Positions 22,026-32,997 are shown, numbered from the stretch's first letter. The stretch: 62,108 nucleotides of DNA from Ascoidea asiatica (GCA_001600695.1 BCKQ01000008.1:658816-720923), one strand, 5' to 3'. The notes: generated by a model from the sequence alone, not told the origin. Made by a program: numbers and translations.

Positions 22026-25000
22026 ATGACTGAATCATTGGATAATCTGGGCTTAACTGATGAGACGAATACAATAATAAATGGGAATTCCATGTTATTA
22101 AGATTGATCAATTCAGAGCATTTCAGTTTATCTTTATGCGTTGCTTATTTAGTTCGATATTCGTCAAATATTGGAATTTTTTCTTACCTTTGCCAAAGAA
22201 TAAAATCTTATAGATATGATGAGATTGAATTTTTTATCCCTCAATTGTGCCAAATTTTAGTGACTGTTCAAACTGAATCTATGGCTTTGGAAGATTTATT
22301 ATTGAACTTATCTTTTCAAAACCCACATTTTGCTTTGATTACATATTGGTTATTACATGCTCATCTTCAAGATTTAAGTGATGATTCAGAATCATTTGGN
22401 TTTCAGATAATAAGAAAGGTTTTAAATTCCTTACAGTATATAATCTATAATTCTTCACTACCTAAAAATGATAAGTTTAGAGAAAACATCCAAGCTGCAA
22501 TAATTCTTTCTGGTTCAGTTGCTTCTGCAATCGGGCTTCCGAAACATTCTTCTTCAATTCTTTCTTTAATTAAGTCTCAAAGCAGAAAGCAGAAATCATA
22601 TGTTTTTCAGATTGCAAGAAATATGACGGAGCAATTAACTAGAAACTTGACTTTAAAAAATACCAAAAATAATTCAAGGTTATCTTCTTCTTCTTCAATA
22701 CGGTCTTTCTCCAACACTTCTTTTACAAATAATAGAATAATATCTCCAAATTCAGTTTCTATTAGAAATTCAATTGATCATAAAAGGAATTCGAAAATTA
22801 TTGATACAATAGAGCCTAATTCTATAAACTTAAATAAACTAAATGATCAATTCAAAAAAAAACTTCCTCAGGAATCATCAAAATTTGATAATTTTGATTT
22901 GATAGAAGAATATGGGAATTCGGTTTTCAATAAAAGAAAAACTCTATCCTTGATAAATTCTATCAATAATCCTCGTTTAAATCATAATCATGATTCCATT
23001 TCAAATTTAAAGTCAAAAAAAAAAAGCACAATTCAAAATACCAGTTCTTTCAACCAGAAAGATTATATTTACAATGATATTGATTCAGCTCGAAGTAGAG
23101 TAAGTGAGTCCTCTTCGGTGAATGAACTAACTTCATATTCCATGCCAAATCTTTATAGTAATAGTAATCCAACTTCCCCTGAATTTAACCAGCTGGGGAT
23201 ACCAAGATTTCCATCACCAACGTNTTCAACTCACTCCCTTTATTCAGTAGCCTCTACTCAAAATTCAAAACGAAACTTGTATAAAGGGCAAGGCTTATCG
23301 GTAAGACCTGCATCCGCTGAAGGTTTTCGAAATAACTCACATAAATATAAATCATCAAATAATTCAAGTCGAAATTCAGCAGGATCTAAATACAGAAATA
23401 TTTCTCCAACCTTAATGTCACCAAATACCAAAATAAAACTACTAAAATCTAATTATTTCAGATGTGAAACTCAATTCGCAATGGCATTACAACAAATTTC
23501 ATTGAGATTGAGTCAAGTTCCTAAAGAAGCAAGATTGTCTTCCCTTAGGGCAGAATTATCATTATTGAATAAAGACTTGCCTGCCGAGGTTGATATTCCT
23601 ATATTATTCCCTCCTTCAAAAACTGGGAAATTTCATAAGGCAGTTAGAATTGCTGTGAATGAAGCGGCTGTTTTNAATTCTGCAGAAAGAGTTCCTTTTT
23701 TATTATTAATTGAATATCTAAGTAATGAACTGGACTTCAATCCAACCAGCTCTTCAAATCTTCAATTATTGAGGGAAAACCCAAATAGGAATTATATATT
23801 TGACCTTGGAACAACACTAACATCTACATTGAACTCGAATACTAATTCTGATGATGAATATAATGAAAATGATAAATTTTTCAATAAATCGGGAGATTGT
23901 GAAAATGGAATTATCGAGGAAGCCGATTTAGGAAATTTATCTATGATAAAACTTACAAACAAAAGGGAGAGCGAATCAGATAAATTAAGTCGAGATTTAT
24001 TTTTATCTCATGCTAAAGAAGTTCCTATAATAAATTATCAAGGTAAACTTAAGACCAAAGAGAAAACGGAAATAACGTATAAAAATGAAGGTAAAGATAA
24101 AGAAAAGGATGTAAATAGTCCCAGAACTTCCGACTTAAATTTTTCAACGGATTATTCATTTTTAGATCCAAGAATAAACAATAAGAATAACTCAGAAGAT
24201 TTGGCTACGAGAATGAGAATTGCAGCTATAATGTTAGCGCAACTAGATAAATCAATTAAATCTTTACCACTTGAACAGAGTGCATCAATTAAAGCCAAAA
24301 TTATTGCTTCTATGCAATCATTTCAAGATAATTTTGGTATAAATGAGTTTAAGATTAAAAAGGAAGCAGGAGAAAGAAAACTAGAAAATGATTTAAAAAT
24401 AAGTGGAGGCTCGAAAGTAAATTCTAGCTTAAACTCCGATACTAGCTCAAATTCATATCTCGGAGAAGACTGGGAAAGTAAAAAAGAAAGGATAAGGAAC
24501 GAAAGTCCATTTGGAGATTTAGATAATTGGGATTTGGTTTCGGTAATTGCGAAAAATGGGGATGATTTAAGACAGGAAGCATTTGCAAGTCAATTAATTA
24601 TTGCAATAAGTAATATTTGGAAAAAAAATAATTGTGAAGTTTGGGTTAAAAAAATGAGAATACTTATTACTAGTGCGAATACAGGATTAGTTGAAACTAT
24701 AACTAATGCATTATCTATACACTCGATTAAAAAGTCATTAACAAGTATATTAATTAGGGAAGGCAAAAATCCTCGAGGATCGATACCATCGTTAAAAGAA
24801 CATTTCTTAAGAGTATTTGGTAACGAAAACTCCATTAAGTATAAAATGGCTTCAAATAATTTTTGTCGTAGTTTAGCTTCATATTCAATAATTTGTTATT
24901 TACTTCAAATTAAAGATAGACATAATGGAAACATTATGCTTGATAATGAAGGTCATATAATTCATATTGATTTTGGATTTTTATTATCAAATTCTCCAGG

Positions 25001-25364
25001 AAGTGTTGGATTTGAAGCTGTCCCATTTAAGTTAACTCTAGAATATATAGAAGTTTTAGGGGGTATTGAAAGCGAAGGATTTTTCAAGTTCAAAACTTTA
25101 ATGAAAGATAGTTTTAAAATAGTAAGAAAAAATGCGGAGAATATAATTGGGTTGGTTGAATTAATGCAAAAAGAAAGTGGTTTACCTTGTTTTAAAGCTG
25201 GAGAGCAAACTGGAATGCAATTAAGACAAAGGTTTCAATTACATTTATCTGATTCAGATTGCGATCTATTTGTTGAGAACTATTTAATTCAAAGAAGCAT
25301 GGGTAGCTTGTACACTAGACTTTATGATCAGTTTCAATTTTTAACTCAGGGAATCTATAGTTGA
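22026..25364 (+). CDS. PIK1: Phosphatidylinositol 4-kinase Pik1, 1112 aa
   Basis: Makes PI4P at the Golgi and nucleus; essential for secretion. The N-terminal lipid-kinase-unique helical region occupies about residues 20-130 (ETESMALEDLLLNLSFQNPH is near-diagnostic). A frequenin-binding helix candidate follows at about 155-180. A long Ser/Asn-rich region with a conserved patch (NYFRCETQFAMALQQISLRL) separates it from the C-terminal kinase. The kinase begins near GERKLENDLKISGG, has NGDDLRQEAFASQL, the catalytic loop DRHNGN with Asp964, the DFG-type Asp982, and the conserved end YDQFQFLTQGIYS. Start at ATG 22026 because the family-like sequence begins there; the open frame upstream lacks an ATG. 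The TGA stop exactly at the conserved C-terminus shows TGA is a stop in this organism. Confidence 0.96.
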   Translation: MTESLDNLGLTDETNTIINGNSMLLRLINSEHFSLSLCVAYLVRYSSNIGIFSYLCQRIKSYRYDEIEFFIPQLCQILVTVQTESMALEDLLLNLSFQNPHFALITYWLLHAHLQDLSDDSESFXFQIIRKVLNSLQYIIYNSSLPKNDKFRENIQAAIILSGSVASAIGLPKHSSSILSLIKSQSRKQKSYVFQIARNMTEQLTRNLTLKNTKNNSRLSSSSSIRSFSNTSFTNNRIISPNSVSIRNSIDHKRNSKIIDTIEPNSINLNKLNDQFKKKLPQESSKFDNFDLIEEYGNSVFNKRKTLSLINSINNPRLNHNHDSISNLKSKKKSTIQNTSSFNQKDYIYNDIDSARSRVSESSSVNELTSYSMPNLYSNSNPTSPEFNQLGIPRFPSPTXSTHSLYSVASTQNSKRNLYKGQGLSVRPASAEGFRNNSHKYKSSNNSSRNSAGSKYRNISPTLMSPNTKIKLLKSNYFRCETQFAMALQQISLRLSQVPKEARLSSLRAELSLLNKDLPAEVDIPILFPPSKTGKFHKAVRIAVNEAAVXNSAERVPFLLLIEYLSNELDFNPTSSSNLQLLRENPNRNYIFDLGTTLTSTLNSNTNSDDEYNENDKFFNKSGDCENGIIEEADLGNLSMIKLTNKRESESDKLSRDLFLSHAKEVPIINYQGKLKTKEKTEITYKNEGKDKEKDVNSPRTSDLNFSTDYSFLDPRINNKNNSEDLATRMRIAAIMLAQLDKSIKSLPLEQSASIKAKIIASMQSFQDNFGINEFKIKKEAGERKLENDLKISGGSKVNSSLNSDTSSNSYLGEDWESKKERIRNESPFGDLDNWDLVSVIAKNGDDLRQEAFASQLIIAISNIWKKNNCEVWVKKMRILITSANTGLVETITNALSIHSIKKSLTSILIREGKNPRGSIPSLKEHFLRVFGNENSIKYKMASNNFCRSLASYSIICYLLQIKDRHNGNIMLDNEGHIIHIDFGFLLSNSPGSVGFEAVPFKLTLEYIEVLGGIESEGFFKFKTLMKDSFKIVRKNAENIIGLVELMQKESGLPCFKAGEQTGMQLRQRFQLHLSDSDCDLFVENYLIQRSMGSLYTRLYDQFQFLTQGIYS

Positions 25365-25589
25365 TTATACTCTTTTAATGGGATACTGTTTGAGTATATA
25401 TTTTATTGAGCAAGATCAATACATTTTTGAAAAAAAACTAAAAAATTAAATGGTCATTGTTGAAACTCCAACAGAAGTTGAACTACGTAGCTATGAGAAG
25501 GTTTTTTAGAAGTCAAATCGGGACTACACATGATCTCATTAGCTCACTAGCCACGCACTAATTGGGCTATACTGCTCCTTTAAACTGAG

Positions 25590-25596
25590 TGAGTCA
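25590..25596. promoter_or_regulatory. Gcn4 site (TGAGTCA) upstream of ASN1
   Basis: Exact consensus TGAGTCA, followed by T, about 490 bp before the ASN1 ATG. Gcn4 activates amino-acid biosynthesis genes under starvation, and ASN1 is a known target in S. cerevisiae. Confidence 0.65.
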
Positions 25597-25668
25597 TGGC
25601 GCTCGGTTCTTGGCCCGCGGTAGTCTAAGATGATTGGTCCAGTGCGGCGCAGAGATTGTCGACAGATT

Positions 25669-25675
25669 TGAGTCA
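25669..25675. promoter_or_regulatory. Second Gcn4 site upstream of ASN1
   Basis: A second exact TGAGTCA 79 bp downstream of the first. The pair inside the GC-rich block supports real general amino-acid control of ASN1. Confidence 0.65.
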
Positions 25676-26085
25676 CTCTGCCATTGGAACTCGTTTGGAG
25701 TGAAAAATTAAATTGGACAGTACACCCAGATTAATAATACCCTTAGCCCTACAATTCTCCAGTATTAACGATAATTGTAATAATTGTAAGAATAGTATTT
25801 CTTTTTTGCATTTTTTTTTCATTCGATTCTTCAGTAAAAATAAATTGCTTATTATAATATTGATATTCGATTTAGATTATTTTAAGTTAATTTTATTGAT
25901 CTTTATCTCTAAGTAAAACTATTCTTGTCTCTTATTCATTGAATATATATTACTGTCTTTTTCATCTTATTTTTGTTTTTAATTTATTCATTTAATAATC
26001 ATTNACTTTTTAATTTGATTTCTAATCATCAATATATTTTCTATTCTATATTTTAATTTTACTTTTTAATTGTTAATCGAAAAAA

Positions 26086-27822
26086 ATGTGTGGTATTTTC
26101 GCTGCTTATAACCATGAAAATGTTGAAGCTTTCAAGCCTACTGCTTTAAAATTATCTAAATTAATTCGTCATAGAGGTCCAGATTGGTCTGGTAATATTA
26201 TTCAAAACAATACTATTTTAACCCATGAACGTTTAGCTATTGTTGGTTTAGATTCTGGTGCTCAACCAATAACTTCCCCTGATAATTCAATTTCTCTATC
26301 TGTCAATGGTGAAATTTATAATCATATTCATTTAAGAAAAGAAACAAAAGATTACGAATATAAATCATTAAGTGATTGTGAACCAATTATTCCTTTATAT
26401 GAAAAATATGATATTGATTGTCCAAAATATTTAGATGGTATGTTTGCTTTTGCTTTATATGACTCNAAACAAGATAGAATCATAGCTGCAAGAGATCCAA
26501 TTGGTGTTATAACTCTTTATATGGGTACCAATAAAAATTCAAAGACAAAATATTTCGCTTCTGAATTGAAATGTCTTGCAACTATATGTGATAAAATAAT
26601 TGCTTTCCCTCCTGGTCATGTATATGATTCAAATACTGATAAACTTACAAGATATTTCAATCCAACTTGGTGGAATGAAGATAGAATTCCATCAAATCCA
26701 ATTGATTATAAAAAATTAAGATTATCTCTAGAATTGGCTGTTAGAAAAAGATTAATGGCGGAAGTACCATTTGGTGTTTTACTTTCTGGTGGGTTAGATT
26801 CTTCATTAATTGCTTCTATTGCTGCAAGAGAAACTGCAAAGGCTGCTGGAAAAGCTGCTGATTATGATAATAACACTGATACTAATGCNGATAACGAAGA
26901 AGAATTATTAGCGGGTATTGATGATTCTGGTGCTTTACATTATTCTGGTTGGAGCAAATTACATTCTTTTGCTGTGGGCTTACCAGGTGCTCCTGATTTA
27001 ATTGCTGCTAAAAAAGTTGCTAAATTTATTGGAACCATTCATCATGAACATCATTTCACTTTAGAAGAAGGTTTGGATGCTTTATCAGATGTTATATATC
27101 ATTTAGAAACTTATGATGTTACAACAATTAGGGCTTCAACTCCTATGTACCTTTTAAGTAGAAAAATCAAAGCCCAAGGTGTTAAAATGGTTTTAAGTGG
27201 TGAAGGATCTGATGAGATTTTCGGGGGTTATCTTTACTTTGCCGCAGCACCTTCTCCAAGTGAGTTTCATACTGAATGTATTAAGAGAGTTAAAAATTTA
27301 CATCTATCTGATTGTTTAAGAGCTAATAAATCAACTTTAGCTTGGGGTCTTGAGGCAAGAGTACCATTTTTAGATAAGGAATTTCTAGAGGTTGCATTGA
27401 ATATTGATCCAAAAGAAAAAATGATTACTGGTGAAAGAATTGAGAAATATATTTTACGTAAAGCATTTGATACTAAAGGCGAAGGAAACACAAAACCATA
27501 CTTACCAGACGAGATTTTATGGAGACAAAAAGAACAATTTTCTGATGGTGTTGGCTATGGATGGATTGATTGTTTAAAGGATACAGCAGAAATAAAAATT
27601 TCAGATGAGCAATTCANGAAACCAAAAGCGCATTGGGGAGATGATATTCCAACTACCAAAGAAGCTTATTGGTATAGATTAATGTTTGATGAGCTATTTC
27701 CACAAAAAGCAGCTGCTGATACAGTTATGAGATGGATTCCAAAAGCTGAATGGGGTTGTAATGAAGATCCTTCTGGCAGATTTCAGAAAACTCATAATCA
27801 ACATGTTGCTGAAATTAACTAA
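26086..27822 (+). CDS. ASN1: Asparagine synthetase (glutamine-hydrolysing), 578 aa
   Basis: Converts aspartate, glutamine and ATP to asparagine and glutamate in the cytosol. It is a class II glutaminase: after Met removal, Cys2 of MCGIF is the nucleophile. The glutaminase domain spans about residues 2-190 ([16 protein letters not shown]). The synthetase domain carries the PP-loop LLSGGLDSS at residues 232-240 and [12 protein letters not shown] further on. Length matches yeast Asn1/Asn2 (572 aa). A short acidic insertion after the PP-loop (about residues 254-280, [15 protein letters not shown]) is unusual. Two Gcn4 sites lie upstream. It converges on RPS2, with 219 bp between the stops. Confidence 0.97.
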   Translation: MCGIFAAYNHENVEAFKPTALKLSKLIRHRGPDWSGNIIQNNTILTHERLAIVGLDSGAQPITSPDNSISLSVNGEIYNHIHLRKETKDYEYKSLSDCEPIIPLYEKYDIDCPKYLDGMFAFALYDXKQDRIIAARDPIGVITLYMGTNKNSKTKYFASELKCLATICDKIIAFPPGHVYDSNTDKLTRYFNPTWWNEDRIPSNPIDYKKLRLSLELAVRKRLMAEVPFGVLLSGGLDSSLIASIAARETAKAAGKAADYDNNTDTNXDNEEELLAGIDDSGALHYSGWSKLHSFAVGLPGAPDLIAAKKVAKFIGTIHHEHHFTLEEGLDALSDVIYHLETYDVTTIRASTPMYLLSRKIKAQGVKMVLSGEGSDEIFGGYLYFAAAPSPSEFHTECIKRVKNLHLSDCLRANKSTLAWGLEARVPFLDKEFLEVALNIDPKEKMITGERIEKYILRKAFDTKGEGNTKPYLPDEILWRQKEQFSDGVGYGWIDCLKDTAEIKISDEQFXKPKAHWGDDIPTTKEAYWYRLMFDELFPQKAAADTVMRWIPKAEWGCNEDPSGRFQKTHNQHVAEIN

Positions 27823-28041
27823 ATAAGTTGATCAATCAAACCAAACTTATATAAATATATAATATATTCATAAATAAAAGAGAAATAAAAATAGATTTAA
27901 ATTGAAATAGTTTCTGATGAACGCTCTAACTGTCTGCCTTATATTGTTTGAATTTGCTAATGCAGATTAATTTTGAGATTGAAAGTTAAGAACAGTAATT
28001 TAATTGAATATATATATATATATTAAATAATATTAAACAAA

Positions 28042-28836
28042 TTATAATTTCTTGGCGGCAGCTTCTTCAGCATAAACTTCTAATGGTGAAGGTTCCAATT
28101 TATTCTCTTTCCATAAGTTTGGAGTTAAGAAACCATAGGTGTTACCGATTGCAGCAAAAGTAGCTTTTAAAGTGTTTTCTTTAGTTCTAGTAGATCCAGA
28201 AGAAGAAGTGTAAACATCTTCTACACCAGCTAATTGAAGTAATTTTTTGACAGCTGGAGAAGCAACAATACCAGAACCCCTTGGTGCTGGAATTAATCTA
28301 ACAGTTACAGAACCACATTTACCTGAAGTTTTTGCAGCTAAAGAATGTGGATTACCTAAATTGGAACCCCAGTAACCTCTTCTGATTGGAATAATAGATA
28401 ATTTAGCAATAATAATTGCAGCTCTAATAGCTAAAGCAGCTTCTTTAGCAGTTTTGATACCTAAACCAACATGGGCATTACCATCACCAATAACAACAAC
28501 GGCTTTTAAACTTGTTCTTTGACCNGCCCTAGTTTGTTTTTGAACAGATTTCATTTGCATGACACTATCTTGTAAACTTGGTAATAAAGTATCAACAATT
28601 TGGTATTCTTTGATTGGTAAAGCATGTTCATAAATTTCTTCAATTGAAGTGATTTTACCAGCTTTAACTAATCTACCCAATTTTGTAACTGGTTGCCAAC
28701 CTTTTTCTTCGGCACCATCTCTTCTACCACCTCTTCTTGGGCCACCACGACCACCGCGGCCACCACGGCCACCGAAACCACCTCTTTTAGGGGCATCACC
28801 AGAAGGTGCATTTGTAGTTGGAGCAGGAGCAGACAT
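28042..28836 (-). CDS. RPS2: 40S ribosomal protein uS5 (Rps2), 264 aa
   Basis: Small-subunit protein near the mRNA entry channel, important for decoding accuracy. The N-terminal 40 residues form an RGG-type Gly/Arg-rich tail ([14 protein letters not shown]), a usual substrate of arginine methylation. The S5 double-stranded-RNA-binding fold follows ([20 protein letters not shown], then [17 protein letters not shown]), then the C-terminal domain ([21 protein letters not shown]). Length is close to yeast Rps2 (254 aa). It has no intron. Codon use is strongly biased (AAA, GGT, TTA), as for other highly expressed genes here. It is divergent from SRP68 across a region with CACGTG and AGGGCT motifs. 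Confidence 0.98.
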   Translation of the reverse strand: MSAPAPTTNAPSGDAPKRGGFGGRGGRGGRGGPRRGGRRDGAEEKGWQPVTKLGRLVKAGKITSIEEIYEHALPIKEYQIVDTLLPSLQDSVMQMKSVQKQTRXGQRTSLKAVVVIGDGNAHVGLGIKTAKEAALAIRAAIIIAKLSIIPIRRGYWGSNLGNPHSLAAKTSGKCGSVTVRLIPAPRGSGIVASPAVKKLLQLAGVEDVYTSSSGSTRTKENTLKATFAAIGNTYGFLTPNLWKENKLEPSPLEVYAEEAAAKKL

Positions 28837-29702
28837 TATAACTTAAGATTTATTATTGTTTTGGATTTTTATTACTNTAAATTAGTTTGAAAAATTGGAA
28901 GTATTAATTAATACGTCGGAATGTTTCGTGGAAGTACGGGGTGTTGTCTTCAATCGACGATTTGTTCTTTTGCTAAATTATTGAATGAATCAATTTGAAA
29001 TATTATCAGATAATTAAAAAATGAATTTTTTTTGATTTAATATTCAATAATCAATCAGGAAATAAAAGATGTGAAGCTACTTTTTCAGTACTGTAGCCGT
29101 AGAACAAAATTTAGTTCTTGGATGAAAAATGATGGAGAGAAAAGGCTCACTAAGGTCAGACCAGGGCTATTAAAAAAAAAAATANAACTTGTATATGTAT
29201 CACGTGTAAAATAAAAGGGCTCTGTATNTTTTTAGGAAAATATCTCACTTTGAAGGTAATCTTTTGAGAACCTAATTACACACGCCACATAATACTACGG
29301 CTAACTATATCAGGAAACTTCAGCCATCAATTTTCTCCGGGTAGTTCCGCTATATTCCTATTGTCTGGTTTTTATATCCATCTAGAAATCATATCCGTGT
29401 NNATATCCGTAAAAACTGTTTTTGCTGTATTAATTTTACCATATGCTACCAGGGCTGTGGTGTCTTTTTCTGGGTTTACACGTCTTCGTAAAGGGCAGCC
29501 AATCTACTGTTCTAAAGCACCACTGTACTACAATGAAGACTCTCTAATGTACTCAGTAAAATAATAGAATCTATTTAATTAATATCAGTTCAATTTTATC
29601 TTTAGTCAGTATATTTAAATTGTCTAAATATTGAAATCTATCTAAATTATATGTCATTTTATATCAGTCTAAAAAAATTCAATAAATATTCACTCCTTGT
29701 AA
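28837..29702. promoter_or_regulatory. Divergent RPS2/SRP68 promoter region
   Basis: 0.87 kb shared upstream region. It has AGGGCT at 29163-29168, CACGTG at 29201-29206, and further AGGGCT at 29216-29221 and 29451-29456. Read on the minus strand, 28929-28946 contains CCCGTAC, the core of a Rap1-type site, about 100 bp from the RPS2 ATG. The CACGTG/AGGGCT combination recurs upstream of RPL27. Confidence 0.55.
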
Positions 29703-31751
29703 ATGGAATCTCCTCTCTCTTTAACTCTTGGAGCTAGGAATGCTGCTTTTCTTCAGTCTTCTTCTGATTATCAAAATTATAGAAAAAAAATTAACAGAAA
29801 AATTGCNAAATTAAAAAAAGATCTAAAATTATCTGTTAATGATACTAAAAATTATAAATCAAAAGAAAAGTTATCATCAATTTCATCAAATGATTTAGAT
29901 AATAATCTTAACTATGCTTTAATTTATTTATATTTAGCTGAGAGAGATGTTTTACATTATTTACAAATTAATTCAATAATTCAGCTTAATAATTCAATTG
30001 ATTTAAACTTGAAACCAAAACAAACTTTTGTTATTTCAAAATTAAAAAAATCTTTAAGTTATCTTAAGACTTTATTATCTATATTATCTGAAACAGAGTC
30101 TTTAATCAATACTATTCCAATCTCTTTTGAAATTCATATATATTATTCTATAATTAATGGAATTTTTTCAATCAAAAAAAAAAATTGGAAACTTTCTTCA
30201 ATTTTTTTTTCGTTTGCAAGATGTACTTTACAGTTCCTACAAAATTATAATTCTTCTAAAATCAGTAATAGTAACAGCAATATTAATAATAATTCATCCT
30301 CTGCTTATAATAACCTTAATCTTTTGTATAAAGAAATTATTGATCTAGTTGTTGATCCAAATTTAAAATTAGCCGCTTTTCAATTATCTAATCTTAATTC
30401 TTCTCCAGATTTAAATAATTTGTCTAAAATTAATTGTTCAAACTTTTTGAAAAAAAATTCAGATGCCAGTAAAGCAAATTTGACTTCCAATTCAACTTCT
30501 TTCTTATATCCAATTCTACAAAAAATTCATTCAATTGATAAGTCTTTCGTACATATTCCTGAAAGTGAAAAGTTATCAGACGAAAATAATCAAATAAGTT
30601 TAATTACAGAAATTAACTGGAGAAATTATTCTGCACATATTTATAATCAAGAGATTTCAAGATTACTCTCAATTATTAAAAAAAATTCAAATATAATCGA
30701 TGATAATTTACCTGATTCGTTCGATAATATATTAATAAACTGGCAAGATTCTTTGGAAATTCATAATCACGATATTCTGAGAGCAAAAAAAATAGATGAT
30801 GATATAAACTCTGATGAATATCAAAATAATCAAATATTATTAACTTATATTAACTATAATATTTATTTTTTAACAATCAGAAGAGATCTTTCTCTTGTTA
30901 AAACTTTAACAAATAATAACATCATTAATTCTAATAATTCTATTCTAAGTAATCAAGATTTAAAATCTTCTTTCAAAAATATTAGGGATATAACTAGAAT
31001 TCAAGACATGATCTTGGACACAGTTAAGAAAATTCAGGAACTACCTGGTGTTTATTCAGATGAAATTTTGTTCATCTCTTTACAAGCCCTACAATCTTAT
31101 TATCAAGTTTGCAAAAACTATTATATTTCTTTGTTTTACTCTTTAAATAATAAGTTTCAGCAAAGTTTACTAATTACTCAAAATTCAATAAAATTAATTA
31201 ATTCGATTCGTTCAAGTTTTAATGAGAAAAAAATAATTGAATTTCCTGGAAATTTACTAAATTCGGAAAATATCAATAATTTGAATTCAGTATTTGAAAA
31301 TTTATTAACTAAGTTTTCAATTATTGTAAAATTTGATAATGAAAACAAAAATTTCAGTAAAATAAATGGAAATTTCTCCAATTTAATCATTGATAATATT
31401 GATAAATTTAATTTTGTTTTAAACGTAAATGAATCAAAGAATATACTTTCAAATATTGCAACTTTTAAAAACAATTTAATTCCGGCTCCTGTTAAGCCAG
31501 TTTTATTTGATATTGCTTTCAATTATATTGGTAAAGATAAAGATTTAATGATTCAATCAAATAGAAATCAGGAATTTGAACTTGATGAATATTGCTTTCC
31601 CATTTCAAAATCAATTAAAAAAGTTGATTCGAAAGTGGATCCAAATCTTAGTTCAAATATTGAAACTGATTCAAAAACTATTGATAATAAAGATGGAACG
31701 NCAAAGAAATCAACTCGCCGTTTTTTTGGTATTTTTGGTGGAGGTGCTTGA
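29703..31751 (+). CDS. SRP68: Signal recognition particle subunit Srp68, 682 aa
   Basis: Component of the SRP that targets nascent secretory proteins to the ER; it binds 7S/scR1 RNA and Srp72. The N-terminus has the family's RNA-binding start (LGARNAAFLQSSSDYQNYRKK, shortened here: LGARNAAFLQ then SDYQNYRKKINRK), followed by a long, all-helical body with TPR-like packing. Late in the protein PAPVKPVLFDIAFNYI resembles the conserved Srp72-interacting C-terminal region. A basic, Gly-rich tail ends it (RRFFGIFGGGA). Length is in the range of fungal Srp68 (about 600 aa), with Asn/Ser-rich inserts. The start is the first ATG, only a short leader away from an AT-rich upstream region. Stop TGA. Confidence 0.9.
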   Translation: MESPLSLTLGARNAAFLQSSSDYQNYRKKINRKIXKLKKDLKLSVNDTKNYKSKEKLSSISSNDLDNNLNYALIYLYLAERDVLHYLQINSIIQLNNSIDLNLKPKQTFVISKLKKSLSYLKTLLSILSETESLINTIPISFEIHIYYSIINGIFSIKKKNWKLSSIFFSFARCTLQFLQNYNSSKISNSNSNINNNSSSAYNNLNLLYKEIIDLVVDPNLKLAAFQLSNLNSSPDLNNLSKINCSNFLKKNSDASKANLTSNSTSFLYPILQKIHSIDKSFVHIPESEKLSDENNQISLITEINWRNYSAHIYNQEISRLLSIIKKNSNIIDDNLPDSFDNILINWQDSLEIHNHDILRAKKIDDDINSDEYQNNQILLTYINYNIYFLTIRRDLSLVKTLTNNNIINSNNSILSNQDLKSSFKNIRDITRIQDMILDTVKKIQELPGVYSDEILFISLQALQSYYQVCKNYYISLFYSLNNKFQQSLLITQNSIKLINSIRSSFNEKKIIEFPGNLLNSENINNLNSVFENLLTKFSIIVKFDNENKNFSKINGNFSNLIIDNIDKFNFVLNVNESKNILSNIATFKNNLIPAPVKPVLFDIAFNYIGKDKDLMIQSNRNQEFELDEYCFPISKSIKKVDSKVDPNLSSNIETDSKTIDNKDGTXKKSTRRFFGIFGGGA

Positions 31752-32997
31752 ATTAATCCTTAATAATGATGCTTTTTCTTTTCACTTCCCCTTTTCTTTT
31801 CCTTTCTTTTGTTTTGTTTTTTTTTTCCTTTTTTTTTTTCTACTTTTTGTCCTCTTATGATCTTTTAAGAATCAGAATCTGTTTATTTTTTGTAATAGTA
31901 ATATAATATTTTTGTCATCCAATTATAAAATACTATTACTTGTAATAAAAATTTCGTATTCTTATTTTACTACAATTACACAGTTATTTTATTGAAAGGG
32001 GATTATTAATTTTTTTCATTCTCTCTGAACTACTATTTTTTTTTCGATTTCAAAAAGAAAATCAAATCAAAGAATCTATTTACTAAGTTGTGAAAATAAG
32101 TGAATTGAACTTCTATTGCGATTAAGAGATAATTAAATTACCTATTTTTGCTTGTATTGTTTGGCAGATCATGTTGAATTTAACCTTTTATAAATATGAA
32201 AAATATGGACGTAAAACAATTTAAAGATTAATCCTAAATTCTCTACATAACTAAAAGAATCATAAAAATTCATAAGTACGCCCAAAAAAAATGAAATTTC
32301 CTAAATAATAATCAACTTTCCGTACATATCCACATTCTTTCAATAAAGTGAAGATAAATATAATAATAACTAAAGTTTAATTCAGGTTAAAAAAACAATT
32401 TGGAAATATTTTCAAAGAAAATAGCAAGAATATAAACGGTCGAGTTAATATAATAAATAAGANTTGGTTATTGCCTTAATTTTACTTTCTCTTCTAACCC
32501 TTATAGTAAGTAATATTGGAGAATACCCTAACTCACAAAACAGATCATTACTAGAATTCTAGAGAGCTAAGCACTTTTTTAGGTCATATCCACGTCTGTG
32601 TGCAGTATTTAGAAACAGTATCNGCCTTTGTGGAGGACAGATTGGTTGGTAATGATACTTACAAAATTAAAAACTTCATTAAGGTCACGCGCCTTTATTT
32701 GAACGAGTTCCATTTAGAATTGAAAATGACGGATAATGTTTCCGGTTAAAGGAAAAACATATCCGCGTAATTTCCGCGTAATTTCCGCGTAAGTATTCCA
32801 CACCTCTTTTTCAAATATATCTGAAAAGCCATTTTCAGCTAATCAAAAAGTGGAATCGAGTTGAGTGAAATAATTTAGACCAAAGATTCTGTTTTGTTTT
32901 TTGAAAGTTTTAGCGAAAAATATATTACATCCTTAGATACTACATATTGATTATGCTTCGTGTGTGTTTTTAGTTTTTGTCTCATACTCACTCACTA
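31752..32997. other. Intergenic region between SRP68 and MRS2
   Basis: 1.25 kb. It starts with a long T-rich 3' region. A 12-bp palindrome CTAGAATTCTAG sits at 32551-32562. The phased CCGCGTAA motifs at 32763-32792 lie about 210 bp before MRS2. No open frame of note and no RNA gene recognised. Confidence 0.55.
32763..32792. promoter_or_regulatory. Three CCGCGTAA motifs with 11-bp phasing
   Basis: CCGCGTAA occurs at 32763, 32774 and 32785, joined by TTT, an exact 11-bp tandem repeat. One repeat per helical turn places the sites on the same DNA face, as in clustered transcription-factor sites. The factor is unknown; the core resembles no site I can name with confidence. Confidence 0.6.

Larger units (their letters stand above)
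25365..26085. promoter_or_regulatory. ASN1 upstream region with a GC-rich block
   Basis: About 0.72 kb. A block at 25500-25710 is far richer in G and C than the flanks and carries two Gcn4 sites, a CCAAT-type ATTGG at 25633 and a CCGCGG. The rest down to the ATG is T-rich. The minus strand at 25505-25575 resembles a tRNA A box but has no matching acceptor stem or B box. Confidence 0.6.

Noticed and set aside
25505-25585. tRNA gene on the minus strand
   Set aside because: An A-box-like stretch (TAGCCCAATTAGTG) is present, but the acceptor stem does not pair and there is no GGTTCRANYCC B box at the right distance.
32977-32997. Seven extra N-terminal codons of MRS2
   Set aside because: They open with TTG; the ATG at 32998 starts a typical mitochondrial presequence.
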